From NCBI RefSeq assembly GCF_002210435.1, contig NZ_MZMV01000036.1, positions 1 to 64,000 of the forward strand: a stretch of DNA of 64,000 nt, read 5' to 3'. The notes beneath the pieces are model-generated. The model saw nothing but the letters and a program-made list of their open reading frames with translations, searched no databases and was not told the origin of the DNA. This DNA comes from Micromonospora wenchangensis (GTDB lineage Bacteria > Actinomycetota > Actinomycetes > Mycobacteriales > Micromonosporaceae). Positions 50,505 to 59,216 of the stretch are shown here, piece after piece. Position 1 is the stretch's first letter. The number at the start of each line of letters is the position of its first letter. The position numbers and the translations under genes are program-made.

Positions 50505-51323
50505 ATGCAGACGCCGGACGGACTTCCCGCCGAGATCGACCTGAGCCGGCCCAGCGCCGCCCGGGTCTACGACTACTTCCTCGGCGGCGCGCACAACTTC
50601 GAGATCGACAGGCGGCTCGCCGAGCAGATCGCCGGCATGACCCCGAACCTCGCGGCCACCATGCGCTCCGGCCGGGAGTTCCTGCGCCGCGCCGTGCGGG
50701 TGCTGCTCGACGCCGGCATCGACCAGTTCCTCGACATCGGCTCGGGCATCCCCACCGTCGGCAACGTCCACGAGGTCGCCCAGGCGGCCGACCCGCAGGC
50801 CCGCATCGTCTACGTCGACATCGACCCGGTCGCCGTGGCGCACAGCCGCGAACTGCTCACCGGCAACGACCGGGCCGTCGCCGTGCACGCCGACCTGCGG
50901 GAGCCGAAGCTCATCCTGGACGAGGCCCGGTCCAGCGGCCTGATCGACTTCGACCGTCCGCTGGGCATCCTGCTCGCCGGGGTGGTGCACTTCGTCCCCG
51001 ACGTCGACCGCCCGGCCGACGTCCTCGCCACCCTGCGGGCCGCCGCCGCACCCGGCAGCTTCCTGGTCATCTCCCACTCCACCTTCGAGGACCAGCCCCA
51101 GGAGATGCTCGACGCGCAGCGGCTCTCGGCCCGTACCGACACCGAGATCACCCTGCGGTCCCGCGCCGAGATCACCGACTTCTTCGGCGACTGGACGCTG
51201 CTGGAACCCGGCGTGGTGCACATGCCGTTGTGGCGGCCCGACTCCCCGTCCGACGTGGACGACCACCCCGAGCGGTTCGGGGCGTTCGGCGGCGTCGCCC
51301 GGTACGACCGTTCCGCCGGCTGA
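50505..51323 (+). CDS. SAM-dependent methyltransferase, DUF574 type
   Basis: 272 residues from ATG 50505: the opener IDLSRPSAARVYDYFLGGAHNFEID is the hallmark of this actinobacterial group (Methyltransf_19), followed by FLDIGSGIPTVGNVHEVAQ as SAM-binding loop and YVDIDPVAVAHSRELL. The frame extends 38 codons upstream to a GTG without family content. Substrate unknown. The next gene starts 7 bp after its stop, so the two are probably co-transcribed. Confidence 0.88.
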   Translation: MQTPDGLPAEIDLSRPSAARVYDYFLGGAHNFEIDRRLAEQIAGMTPNLAATMRSGREFLRRAVRVLLDAGIDQFLDIGSGIPTVGNVHEVAQAADPQARIVYVDIDPVAVAHSRELLTGNDRAVAVHADLREPKLILDEARSSGLIDFDRPLGILLAGVVHFVPDVDRPADVLATLRAAAAPGSFLVISHSTFEDQPQEMLDAQRLSARTDTEITLRSRAEITDFFGDWTLLEPGVVHMPLWRPDSPSDVDDHPERFGAFGGVARYDRSAG

Positions 51324-51330
51324 GCCGACC

Positions 51331-53496
51331 ATGTCCGCCGTTCCGGACCCCGGCGGCACCGACGCGTCCCGTCCGGGCGCGCAGGGCTACGCCGCCGACT
51401 GGGCACGGGCGGTACGCCGGCTCGGGTTCGTGCCGATGAGCACGGACGAGACCGAGCGGCTGCTGCTGGCGCACACCGTACGGCTGGCGCAGGCCCTGCT
51501 CGCCGAGGAGTTCTCGGCCGCCCCGGCGGAGGAGGTGGGCCGGGCGCTGGTGGAGGCGCACCTGACCGAACCGCGCATCCTGGACTGGTCGGTACGGGCA
51601 CTAGGCGAGCAGTTGCCGCAGCGGGTGCTGCCCCCGGACGACCTGCCGCCCGACCTGCCCGTCCGGGTGGCCGCGTTGCAGGGTGGGCTGGCCGCCGGGT
51701 TCGGCCGGGCGCTGCGCGACCGTACCTTCAGCCAGCAGGAGCGGATCGCCCGGTCGGCCTGGCAGGCGCGGGATTCGGTGGAGCGGGCGCTGCGCGACAG
51801 CGAGGCGCGGTTCCGGGCGGTCTTCACCGGGGCGGTCATCGGCATCGGGATCGCCGGCATCGACGGTCAGATCATCGACGTCAACCAGTCCTTCGCCGAC
51901 ATGCTCGGCTACACCCCGGAGGAGCTGCGGCAGACCAACGTCGCGTCGCTGTTCCACCCCGACGACGCGGCCGGGATGTGGGAGATGTACCAGGAGCTGA
52001 TCGAGGGCAAGCACGACAGCGTCCGGGTGGAGAAGCGCTACTACCGCAAGGACGGCAGCGTCGTCCTGACCGACCTGGCCGTCTCGCTGATCCGGCACGA
52101 CGACGGTCGCCCCCGGTTCACGGTCGCGATGATCGAGGACATCACCCAGCGGTACGAACTCCAGCAGCGGCTGCGGTTCCAGGCCCTGCACGACCCGCTC
52201 ACCGGCCTGCCCAACCGGACGCTGTTCTTCGAGAAGCTCGGCCAGGTCTTCGCCGACGCCGGGCCCGAGCAGCGGATCGGCGTCTGCTTCCTCGACCTGG
52301 ACGGCTTCAAGGCGGTCAACGACAGCCTCGGCCACGACCTCGGCGACCGGCTGCTGGTCACCATCGCCCGGCGGCTGTCCGACTGCGTCATCGGCCAGGG
52401 GCACCTGGTGGCCCGGATGGGCGGCGACGAGTTCGTCATCCTGGTCAACGGCGGCGAGGGCATCGACGACGCGGTCGGTGTCGCCGAGTTGGCGCTCGCC
52501 GCGGTGGCCGCGCCGGTGCTCGTCGGCGACCACCAGCTCGCCGTCTCGGCGAGCGTGGGGGTGGTCGAGTGCCCGGCCAGCGAGACCAGCGTGTCCGAGC
52601 TGATGAAGGCCGCCGACACCACGCTGTACTGGGCGAAGGCGGAGGGCCGGGGCCGCTGGGCGGTGTACGACCCGGAGCGCAGCGCCGCCGACATCGCCCG
52701 GTCCGCGCTGGCGGCGGGCCTGCCGGCGGCACTGGACCGGGGTGAGTTCGTGGTGCACTACCAGCCGATCGTCTCCCTGCTGGACGGCTCGATGCTCGCG
52801 GTGGAGGCGCTGGTCCGCTGGGCGCACCCGGAGCGGGGCCTGGTCGGTCCGGACCGGTTCATCGGGCTGGCCGAGGAGACCGGGTTGATCGTCCGGCTCG
52901 GCGAGTGGGTGTTGCGACAGGCGTGCCGCGACGCCCGCGCCTGGCACCGGGAGTTCCCGGAGGCCAAACTGGTGGTCAGCGTCAACCTGGCCGCCCGGCA
53001 GGCCGACGACCCGGCCATCGTGGACACCGTCGCCAGCGCGCTGAGCCGCAGCGGCCTGCCGGCGGAACTGTTGCAGCTTGAGCTGACCGAGAGCGCCGTG
53101 ATGGGCACCGCCGGGGAGCCGTTACGGTCGTTGTACCGGTTGGCGGATCTGGGCGTACGGCTGGCCATCGACGACTTCGGCACCGGCTACTCGAACCTGG
53201 CGTACCTGCGGCGGTTGCCGATCCACTGCCTGAAGCTGGCCGGCCCGTTCGTCGAGGGCATCCGGGGCGACGGCGGCGACTCCTCACCCGACCACCGGGA
53301 CGAGCGGATCGTCGACGCCCTGGTCCGGTTGGCGCACGCGTTGGAGCTGTCGGTGACCGCCGAGGCGGTGGAGACCGGGGAGCAGGCCGAACGGTTGCGG
53401 GCGTTGCGCTGCGACACCGGCCAGGGCCGCTGGTTCGGCCCGCCCGCCCCGGCCGACCAGATCACCGCCCGGCTGCGCGGGGAGACGACTGAGTGA
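51331..53496 (+). CDS. PAS-GGDEF-EAL cyclic-di-GMP enzyme
   Basis: 721 residues: an N-terminal helical sensor region (1-150), a PAS domain (about 155-280, RFRAVFTGAVIGIGIAGIDG), GGDEF (motif MGGDEF, Gly364-Phe368) and EAL (Glu492-Ala-Leu, then LELTESAVMG, DDFGTGYSNLAYL and GQGRWFGPP). Both catalytic motifs are intact, so it could make and break c-di-GMP. One conserved EAL-domain motif reads AEAVE instead of AEGVE. In filamentous actinomycetes c-di-GMP controls development. ATG 51331 starts 7 bp after the methyltransferase. Confidence 0.93.
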   Translation: MSAVPDPGGTDASRPGAQGYAADWARAVRRLGFVPMSTDETERLLLAHTVRLAQALLAEEFSAAPAEEVGRALVEAHLTEPRILDWSVRALGEQLPQRVLPPDDLPPDLPVRVAALQGGLAAGFGRALRDRTFSQQERIARSAWQARDSVERALRDSEARFRAVFTGAVIGIGIAGIDGQIIDVNQSFADMLGYTPEELRQTNVASLFHPDDAAGMWEMYQELIEGKHDSVRVEKRYYRKDGSVVLTDLAVSLIRHDDGRPRFTVAMIEDITQRYELQQRLRFQALHDPLTGLPNRTLFFEKLGQVFADAGPEQRIGVCFLDLDGFKAVNDSLGHDLGDRLLVTIARRLSDCVIGQGHLVARMGGDEFVILVNGGEGIDDAVGVAELALAAVAAPVLVGDHQLAVSASVGVVECPASETSVSELMKAADTTLYWAKAEGRGRWAVYDPERSAADIARSALAAGLPAALDRGEFVVHYQPIVSLLDGSMLAVEALVRWAHPERGLVGPDRFIGLAEETGLIVRLGEWVLRQACRDARAWHREFPEAKLVVSVNLAARQADDPAIVDTVASALSRSGLPAELLQLELTESAVMGTAGEPLRSLYRLADLGVRLAIDDFGTGYSNLAYLRRLPIHCLKLAGPFVEGIRGDGGDSSPDHRDERIVDALVRLAHALELSVTAEAVETGEQAERLRALRCDTGQGRWFGPPAPADQITARLRGETTE

Positions 53497-53670
53497 CCTG
53501 CCCCCCGGCCGGTCGGGGGCGTCGTCGGCGGCGCGGTGGTGACCGGGGCGTGGTCGTTCGGGGTGGGGTGGCCGCAAGCGGCCGGTCGGGTGCGGGTGGC
53601 CGGCGGGGAGGCCGGTGCTCTGGCATGGTGACGACGTGACCGGGGGACCGGGCGGGGAAGAGGTGGCGGG

Positions 53671-54171
53671 GTGAGCCTGACCGACGGTGGGGCGGCGTTC
53701 TCGGTGGTCGCGGCGATCGCGATCGTCGCCGGGCTGGCCGGGGTGGTGGTGCCCGGCCTGCCGGCGCTGCCGCTGTGCTGGGGCGGGGTGCTGCTCTGGG
53801 CGATCTTCGGCGATGCCGGGCCGGGCCGCTGGGCGGTGCTCGCCGCCGCCACCGTGGTCGCCGCCGCCGGTGCCGTGATCAAGTACGCCTGGCCGGGGCG
53901 CAACCTCAAGCGCACCGGGGTGCCCACGTCGTCGCTGCTCGTCGGGGGTCTGCTCGGGCTGGTCGGGTTCTTCGTCATCCCGGTGATCGGCCTGGTGATC
54001 GGTTTCGTCGGCGGGGTGTGGGGGGCCGAACGGCTGCGGCTGGGCAGCAACCAGCTCGCCTGGCCGGCGACCGTGCAGGCGTTGAAGGCGGCCGGTCTGT
54101 CCATGATGGTGGAGTTCCTGGCCGGCCTGGTGATCGCCGCCCTCTGGGTGGCCGGCCTCCTCTTCACCTGA
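53671..54171 (+). CDS. DUF456 membrane protein
   Basis: 166 residues with four or five hydrophobic segments. The first has VAGLAGVVVPGLPALPLCWGGVLLWA and the third VGFFVIPVIGLVIGFVGGVWGAE, matching DUF456, function unknown. GTG 53671 with GGGGAAGAGG upstream. It is convergent with the DUF397 gene of locus 2, and a palindromic repeat lies in between. Confidence 0.85.
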   Translation: MSLTDGGAAFSVVAAIAIVAGLAGVVVPGLPALPLCWGGVLLWAIFGDAGPGRWAVLAAATVVAAAGAVIKYAWPGRNLKRTGVPTSSLLVGGLLGLVGFFVIPVIGLVIGFVGGVWGAERLRLGSNQLAWPATVQALKAAGLSMMVEFLAGLVIAALWVAGLLFT

Positions 54172-54216
54172 CCCCCCACGACAGCGGCCGGGACCACCCG
54201 CGGGAGCACCCGGCAA

Positions 54217-54295
54217 GGTCGACTCGGTTGGGTCGATGTTGCGGTATCCGGCCGCCGGGACACCGCAATATCGGCCCAGGTGTGTCGATCAGGAC
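54217..54295. repeat. Palindromic intergenic repeat, copy B
   Basis: 21-nt arms 54229-54249 and 54258-54278 differ at three positions, two of them G-U compatible in RNA. Ends are GTCGACTC and GTGTCGATCAGG. It lies between convergent genes, as expected of a two-way terminator or REP-like element. Confidence 0.85.
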
Positions 54296-54323
54296 GTGGC
54301 GGGCCGGCGATGGTCGGGGAAGG

Positions 54324-54524
54324 TCAGGCAGCGGGGCCGATCTGCTTGGCCAGGTCGACGAACGACTGCCAGGTGTCCGGAGCGAAGGCGAGGGTGCCGC
54401 CGGCACGGTCCTTGGTGTCGCGGACGAGGACGACGCCGGGCAGATTGTCCGCCACTTCGACGCAGTCGCCGCCGCCCGAACCGCTGCGGCTGGACTTGCG
54501 CCACTTGGCACCGATCAGGTCCAT
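54324..54524 (-). CDS. DUF397 protein, locus 2
   Basis: 66 residues, beginning DLIGAKWRKSSRSGSGGGDCVEVA and continuing LVRDTKDRAGGTLAFAPDTWQSFVDLAK. It is clearly related to the three copies of locus 1 but diverged in sequence. Its ATG overlaps the XRE regulator stop by 10 nt, the same overlap as at locus 1. Confidence 0.9.
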   Translation of the reverse strand: MDLIGAKWRKSSRSGSGGGDCVEVADNLPGVVLVRDTKDRAGGTLAFAPDTWQSFVDLAKQIGPAA

Positions 54525-55300
54525 GACTTCACAACTTCCTTCATCAGCTCGGTCGACTGCCGGCGGGACAGGGCCTCGTTGCGGACCGTCTCCCACCTTG
54601 ACAGCAGGGTAGCCAGGGCGTCGTCCTTGTCCACGACGATCCCGCCCAGTTGGTTCTCCAGGTTACCCACCCAACCACCGTCTGCGGTCTTCGCCAGGAT
54701 GAACGGGCCGGTCAAGCTGACATGTATCGCGATGTCCGCAGGCACGATGTGGATGCTGATGTTGGGTCGCTCGGCCAGCTCGATCAGACGGTGTACCTGG
54801 TCTGCCAGCGCCTGGTGAAAGGCCTCGTCGACGCGGCGGATCACGATCTCGTCGAGAACCACCACGAACTGCGGCGGCTCGTCCTTGTTCAGGATCGACT
54901 GCCGGTCCATTCGGGCTGCGAGGCGCTGCTCGACCTGGGCATCGGTCAGTTTGTCGTCGCAGCGGATCACCGCACGCGCGTACGCCTCGGTCTGAAGTAG
55001 GCCGGGCACCAGGGTCGGTTGGTAGCACCGGAGCTGGTCAGCGGCTCGTTCAGCATCCAGCCAGGGACGGAACCAACGCGGCTGACCGTCACGCCTCGCC
55101 AGCTCCAACAGGGACACGAACAGGCCGCCGGTCTCCAGCACCTCATCCGCTCGGGCGGCGAAGGGCGTATCCATTGCGCGGGTGCCGGTTTCGACAGCCG
55201 AGACAGTGGACGCCGAGTAGTTCGTGCGCTTGCCGAACTCATCCTGGTTCATTCCTGCCAGTACCCGCTGCCGACGGAGCTGCGCGCGGATGAGGCCCAT
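54515..55300 (-). CDS. XRE-family regulator with DUF5753 domain, locus 2
   Basis: 261 residues: helix-turn-helix IRAQLRRQRVLAGMNQDEFG with YSASTVSAVETGTRAM, then DUF5753 with LRCYQPTLVPGLLQTEAYARAV, VVVLDEIVIRR and ISIHIVPADIAIHVSLTGPF. I chose ATG 55300, which has GGAAGG 10 bases away; ATG 55333 would add 11 residues but has no ribosome binding site. It pairs with the DUF397 gene and is divergent from a Cys-motif gene, as in locus 1. Confidence 0.88.
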   Translation of the reverse strand: MGLIRAQLRRQRVLAGMNQDEFGKRTNYSASTVSAVETGTRAMDTPFAARADEVLETGGLFVSLLELARRDGQPRWFRPWLDAERAADQLRCYQPTLVPGLLQTEAYARAVIRCDDKLTDAQVEQRLAARMDRQSILNKDEPPQFVVVLDEIVIRRVDEAFHQALADQVHRLIELAERPNISIHIVPADIAIHVSLTGPFILAKTADGGWVGNLENQLGGIVVDKDDALATLLSRWETVRNEALSRRQSTELMKEVVKSWT

Positions 55301-55487
55301 GTTCCGATCGCCTTCCAAGATTCCTCCAGACATGCGCCAAGATCTGCAAGCTGCGCCGAGCGTCGACCAAGATCCGTAGATCCTCATCGCGACCAGGCTC
55401 GATGCCTCCCGACAGTAGCGACGCGCTCACCAGACTGTCATCAGGTGGGTCGGCTCGGACGCCGACGGTGTCGGGGCCGACTTCGCG

Positions 55488-55523
55488 GGGGCCGCTCCCT
55501 TCCTGGCCAGTGGGAGCGGCCCC
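55488..55523 (+). terminator. Terminator-like hairpin in the leader of a small ORF
   Basis: GGGGCCGCTCCC 55488-55499 pairs perfectly with GGGAGCGGCCCC 55512-55523, followed by TTCCC. It lies only 14 nt before the GAGGAGG ribosome binding site of the 44-residue ORF, with no gene ending in front of it on the plus strand, so it may be an attenuator. Confidence 0.6.
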
Positions 55524-55548
55524 TTCCCAGACACGCGAGGAGGTCGAC

Positions 55549-55683
55549 ATGAAGGGTTCGGTCATGTGGTGGAGGATCATGAGGACGCCGCCCTGCCGGG
55601 TGGTCGGGAGCGTCAGTCGGCTCCTACGGTCGGCTGACCTGATCGGCGACGAGGCGCAGGCCGCCGCGCTGTGGGGGCGGTGA
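55549..55683 (+). CDS. 44-residue ORF with strong ribosome binding site
   Basis: A short basic protein starting MKGSVMWWRIMRTPPCRVV and ending EAQAAALWGR. GAGGAGG stands five bases before the ATG and the TGA overlaps the GTG/ATG of the next gene, so it occupies the same position as the WPCPDR gene of locus 1 although I see no clear similarity. It may be a leader for coupled translation or a real small protein. Confidence 0.5.
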   Translation: MKGSVMWWRIMRTPPCRVVGSVSRLLRSADLIGDEAQAAALWGR

Positions 55684-55940
55684 TGGTGGTGGTTCGTCCG
55701 CCTGTCCCGCACGTCGCGATGCGTCCGCTGTGGCGTTGCCGTAACTGCGGCCGGCAGTGGCCCTGCCAGCCGGCCAAGCTCGCGCTGCTCACCGAGTACC
55801 GGCACGACCGGATGTCCCTGCTGATCTATCTCGGCGCCCTCATGTACGAGGCCACCAACCAGCTCACCCAACTCCACCCGGCCCACCCGCCCACCGGGAT
55901 GACCGAGCGCTTCCTGTCCTGGGCCAGGGCCCGGGGCTGA
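55683..55940 (+). CDS. Cys-motif protein, locus 2
   Basis: 85 residues: LWRCRNCGRQWPCQPAKLALL followed by TEYRHDRMSLLIYLGALMYEA, the same pattern as the gene at 31657-32148 without its N-terminal repeats. ATG 55683 shares a base with the stop of the small ORF before it; GTG 55680 one codon earlier is equally possible. Conservation of the Cys residues suggests a zinc site. Function unknown; its fixed place beside XRE/DUF397 pairs is the best clue. Confidence 0.78.
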   Translation: MVVVRPPVPHVAMRPLWRCRNCGRQWPCQPAKLALLTEYRHDRMSLLIYLGALMYEATNQLTQLHPAHPPTGMTERFLSWARARG

Positions 55941-55962
55941 GAGCCGTGCAGGATCGGCGGCA

Positions 55963-56040
55963 AGATCGACTCTTCTGGGTCGATGTTGCGGTGTCCATGC
56001 CCGGCGGATACCGCAACATCGGCCCAGGCGAGTGGATCAG
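55963..56040. repeat. Palindromic intergenic repeat, copy C
   Basis: 22-nt arms 55975-55996 and 56006-56027 pair fully if two G-U pairs are allowed, around a 9-nt loop; it is the best-preserved copy. Ends are GATCGACTC and GGCGAGTGGATCAGG. The rest of the gap to 56360 has no gene; an AT-rich CATGATTTAACGG near 56240 could be part of the permease promoter. Confidence 0.85.
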
Positions 56041-56360
56041 GGCGGGAGGGAGGCGGGGCGGGACGCCCGTCGGGTACGGCACGACGCCGTACGTGAGAGA
56101 GAGGTGGGCGTCCCGCGCCGCCGTGGTGCCGGGCTCCTGCCGAGCGCCCGGCGTCGGCCCGTCGCGATCGGGCCTGGTCACGGGCTCAAGCATGCGTCGG
56201 TGCGGGGCCCGGGGCAACCTGATTACCGCCCGGCCGGGGCGACATGATTTAACGGGTTCGGCACCGGCGACGGATTGACCGTCGTGATCGGCGGGACGAG
56301 ACTCGGGCGCACCCGGGGATCACCCGGGCAGTTCCGGGTACCACCTCAGGGAGGTGTGCT

Positions 56361-57998
56361 GTGGCCACAACGCCCCCGCCGACCACCGGGCAACCGCCGA
56401 CCACCGGGCAACCGCCGACCGCCGGGCAACCGCACGCGCCGGACGACGACGCCCGACGACTCGCCGAACTCGGCTACCAGCAGGAGTTGCGCCGTACGTG
56501 GAGCGGCTTCTCCAACTTCGCCATCTCATTCTCGATCATCTCGATCCTGGCCGGCTGTTTCACCACCTTCGGTCAGGCGTGGAACAACGGCGGGCCGGTC
56601 GCCATCTCCTGGGGCTGGCCGCTGATCTCGCTGTTCATCCTGATCATCGGGTTCTGCCTGGCCGAACTGGTCTCGGCGTATCCGACGGCCGGGGGGATCT
56701 ACTGGTGGGCGGCGAAGATGGGCAGGCCGGTGCACGGCTGGTTCACCGGCTGGCTCAACCTGATCGGCCTGGTCGCGGTCACCGCGTCGGTGGACTACGG
56801 CTGCGCCACCTTCCTCAACCTCACCCTGTCGGCGCTCTTCGACGGGTGGGAGGGGACGCTGCGGCAGGCGTTCGTCCTGTTCGTGATCATCCTGGCCCTG
56901 CACGGGCTGATCAACATCTTCGGGCACCGGATCATCGACGTACTCCAGAACGTGTCGGTCTGGTGGCACGTGGCCGGCGCCGCCGCCGTGGTGGCCATCC
57001 TGCTGCTGGTGCCCGACCGGCACCAGAGCTTCCAGTTCGTGTTCACCGAGCGGTTCAACAACTCCGGATTCGGTGACGGTGACACCGGCGGGTTGACGTT
57101 CTGGTTCTACGTGCTGCCGCTGGGATTCCTGCTCACCCAGTACACGATCACCGGATTCGACGCCTGCGCGCACGTGTCCGAGGAGACCCGGGGCGCGTCG
57201 CAGGCCGCCGCCAAGGGGTTGTGGCGGTCGATCTTCTATTCGGCGGTGGGCGGGTGGATCCTGCTGTTGGCGTTCCTGTTCGCCGCCACCGACGTGGACG
57301 CGGTCAACGCGGCCGGCGGATTCTCCGGCGCCATCTTCGAATCCGCGCTGACCCCGTTCTTCTTCAAGACGGTCATTATCATCTCCACCATCGGGCAGTT
57401 CTTCTGCGGAATGAGCTGCGTGACCTCGATGAGCCGGATGACGTACGCGTTCAGCCGGGACCGGGCGGTGCCGGGCTGGCGGCTGTGGTCGAAGGTCGAC
57501 CGCAACGGCACCCCGGCCAACGCGATCATCGGGGCGACGCTTGCCGGTCTGGTGCTCACCCTGCCGGCGCTCTACGAGAGCCCGTCCGGTATCCCGGTCG
57601 CCTTCTACGCGGTGGTGTCGGTGGCGGTGATCGGCCTCTACCTGTCCTTCGTCATCCCGATCGCGCTGCGGCTGCGCCTCGGCGACCGGTTCGAGCCGGG
57701 CCCGTGGACGCTCGGCCGGAAATACAAGCTGCTCGGCTGGATCGCGGTGGTCGAGATCGCCGTCATCGCGGTGTACTTCGTGCTGCCGATCGTGCCGGCC
57801 GGGGTGCCCGGCAACCCGGAGTTCAGCTGGTCGGCGGTGAACTACGCGCCGCTGGCCGTCGGCGGGGTGCTGCTCGGGGTGGGCATCTGGTGGTACGCCT
57901 CGGCCCGGAAGTGGTTCACCGGGCCGCGCCGGACGGTCGACGTACCCGGGCCGACGGCACCGGCGGCGGACGCCGCCCGGGTCGACGGACCGGCCTGA
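56361..57998 (+). CDS. APC-family amino acid/polyamine permease
   Basis: 545 residues with about twelve membrane spans. The first span follows RTWSGFSNFAISFSIISILAGC and the region ELVSAYPTAGGIYWWAAKMG is the substrate-site signature of the amino acid-choline/GABA (ACT) branch; GFDACAHVSEETRGASQAAAKG is its second conserved loop. The N terminus has three TTGQPP-like repeats from an 18-bp DNA unit (56381-56432). GTG 56361 follows GGGAGG. Near the GlnA-like and PuuD-like genes it is best read as the polyamine or GABA importer of that pathway. Confidence 0.88.
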   Translation: MATTPPPTTGQPPTTGQPPTAGQPHAPDDDARRLAELGYQQELRRTWSGFSNFAISFSIISILAGCFTTFGQAWNNGGPVAISWGWPLISLFILIIGFCLAELVSAYPTAGGIYWWAAKMGRPVHGWFTGWLNLIGLVAVTASVDYGCATFLNLTLSALFDGWEGTLRQAFVLFVIILALHGLINIFGHRIIDVLQNVSVWWHVAGAAAVVAILLLVPDRHQSFQFVFTERFNNSGFGDGDTGGLTFWFYVLPLGFLLTQYTITGFDACAHVSEETRGASQAAAKGLWRSIFYSAVGGWILLLAFLFAATDVDAVNAAGGFSGAIFESALTPFFFKTVIIISTIGQFFCGMSCVTSMSRMTYAFSRDRAVPGWRLWSKVDRNGTPANAIIGATLAGLVLTLPALYESPSGIPVAFYAVVSVAVIGLYLSFVIPIALRLRLGDRFEPGPWTLGRKYKLLGWIAVVEIAVIAVYFVLPIVPAGVPGNPEFSWSAVNYAPLAVGGVLLGVGIWWYASARKWFTGPRRTVDVPGPTAPAADAARVDGPA

Positions 57999-58029
57999 CC
58001 ACGAGCCCTGCGGGGCGACCACGGACAGC

Positions 58030-58063
58030 CCCCGGCCGGAACCCTGACGGGTTCCGGCCGGGG
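58030..58063. terminator. Bidirectional terminator between permease and secreted protein
   Basis: Perfect 15-bp stem 58030-58044 with 58049-58063 around a TGAC loop, located between the convergent permease and secreted-protein genes. Confidence 0.9.
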
Positions 58064-58079
58064 CCGCCCGGCGCGACCG

Positions 58080-58673
58080 TCAGAGATAGACGCTGTTGCT
58101 GAAGGTGAGCGGAATGAACGTGGTCGGGCCGCCGTAGTTCCAGGTGATGAAGGCGTCCGCGCCCGTCTTGTACTCGCCGCTGGACCGGGGGTACTCGGTG
58201 TCGGCGGTCGTGGTGGTGGTGCTGTAGTTCGTGTAGGTGGCGTAGGTGATCTGGGTGCCGTAGCGGAACAGGGCCACCTCGACCTGGGCCGCGTAGACGG
58301 GGTAGGTGCACCGGACGGTGGCGAGGCCCTCCTCGCCGCCGCCGTACGGGCCGCCGTAGTAGACGAACGGGGTGCTCGGGGTCAGCGTGCAGGTGACGGT
58401 GATGGAACCGACGGTCCCGGTCACCGAGGTCGAGGCGAGGGTGCCGGCGGAACCCGCCGACACGCCGGTGGCCCCGGTGGACAGCGGCGCGAGGCGACCG
58501 GCCCGCGCGCCGCCGGTGGCGGACGATCCGGCCGCCGGCTGCGCGGCGTCGGCCCCGGTGGTGCGGGGGGCCGCCTGGGTCGGGCCGGCCACCGCGAGCA
58601 GCGCGGCGGAAACGGCGATCGCCACCAGGGCGGCGAGGGCCCGGGGCTTCCCACTGGTACGTACTCTCGTCAT
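58080..58673 (-). CDS. Secreted protein of unknown function
   Basis: 197 residues. A signal peptide with Arg/Lys-rich start and ALAALVAIAVSAALLAVAG core probably ends at PTQA-AP (residue about 36). A Gly/Ser/Ala-rich region follows, then about 110 residues with many Tyr and Thr and two Cys (VTCTLTPSTPF and VRCTYPVYAA) that suggest a small beta-sandwich with one disulfide. No family recognised. ATG 58673 has GAAGGA upstream. Confidence 0.8.
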   Translation of the reverse strand: MTRVRTSGKPRALAALVAIAVSAALLAVAGPTQAAPRTTGADAAQPAAGSSATGGARAGRLAPLSTGATGVSAGSAGTLASTSVTGTVGSITVTCTLTPSTPFVYYGGPYGGGEEGLATVRCTYPVYAAQVEVALFRYGTQITYATYTNYSTTTTTADTEYPRSSGEYKTGADAFITWNYGGPTTFIPLTFSNSVYL

Positions 58674-58983
58674 TACGCGTCCTTCGGTGCGTCGTGATGG
58701 AGCAGTTCGGGTGTTTCTGGGCCGGCCGGCCCGGTGCGACCGAGAGGGCCGAACATCCACGCTCCGGTGACCGGTCGACGCATTGCGCGCGAAATACGCG
58801 GCAGGTCAGGGGAAGTGGTCGTGCGGATCGGCCGACAAAGTGCCGTGCGTCGCACCGGCCGGCCCAAATTCTGGCAAGGTTTCCAACTTCCACGCAAGGT
58901 CGCCGTCCGATTACCGATCGGTGTGGTCGGCTATGTGTCCGAACGGATGAGTGGCGTGTCGCGGCGCTTCTTTCCCGCCTTTG

Positions 58984-58997
58984 GGAAAAGCGTTTCC
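58984..58997 (+). promoter_or_regulatory. LacI-like palindrome upstream of the GlnA-like gene
   Basis: GGAAAAGCGTTTCC is palindromic except for one pair and resembles the operator at 29728. It lies about 220 bp before the GlnA-like start, in the 543-bp gap 58674-59216, in which I see no gene; the rest is GC-rich sequence without recognisable structure. Confidence 0.45.
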
Positions 58998-59216
58998 GGC
59001 GTTGTGCGTACGACAATTTCCGCTCGTTCCGCGGGTCGGGGTCGCGTCCGGCTCCGGGCGGCTGCGGGGCGCGGGCGGGCGTTCGCGGGCCGGGCCGCCG
59101 GGTCCGGGCCGGGACCGGCCGGACCACCCCGGCCCGGGGGGTTTGCCGGCCCGCCCGGACGGGGCATTGACGGTGATCCGCTCGGCCCGGTAGACCTTGG
59201 TGATGGAGGCGCACGG

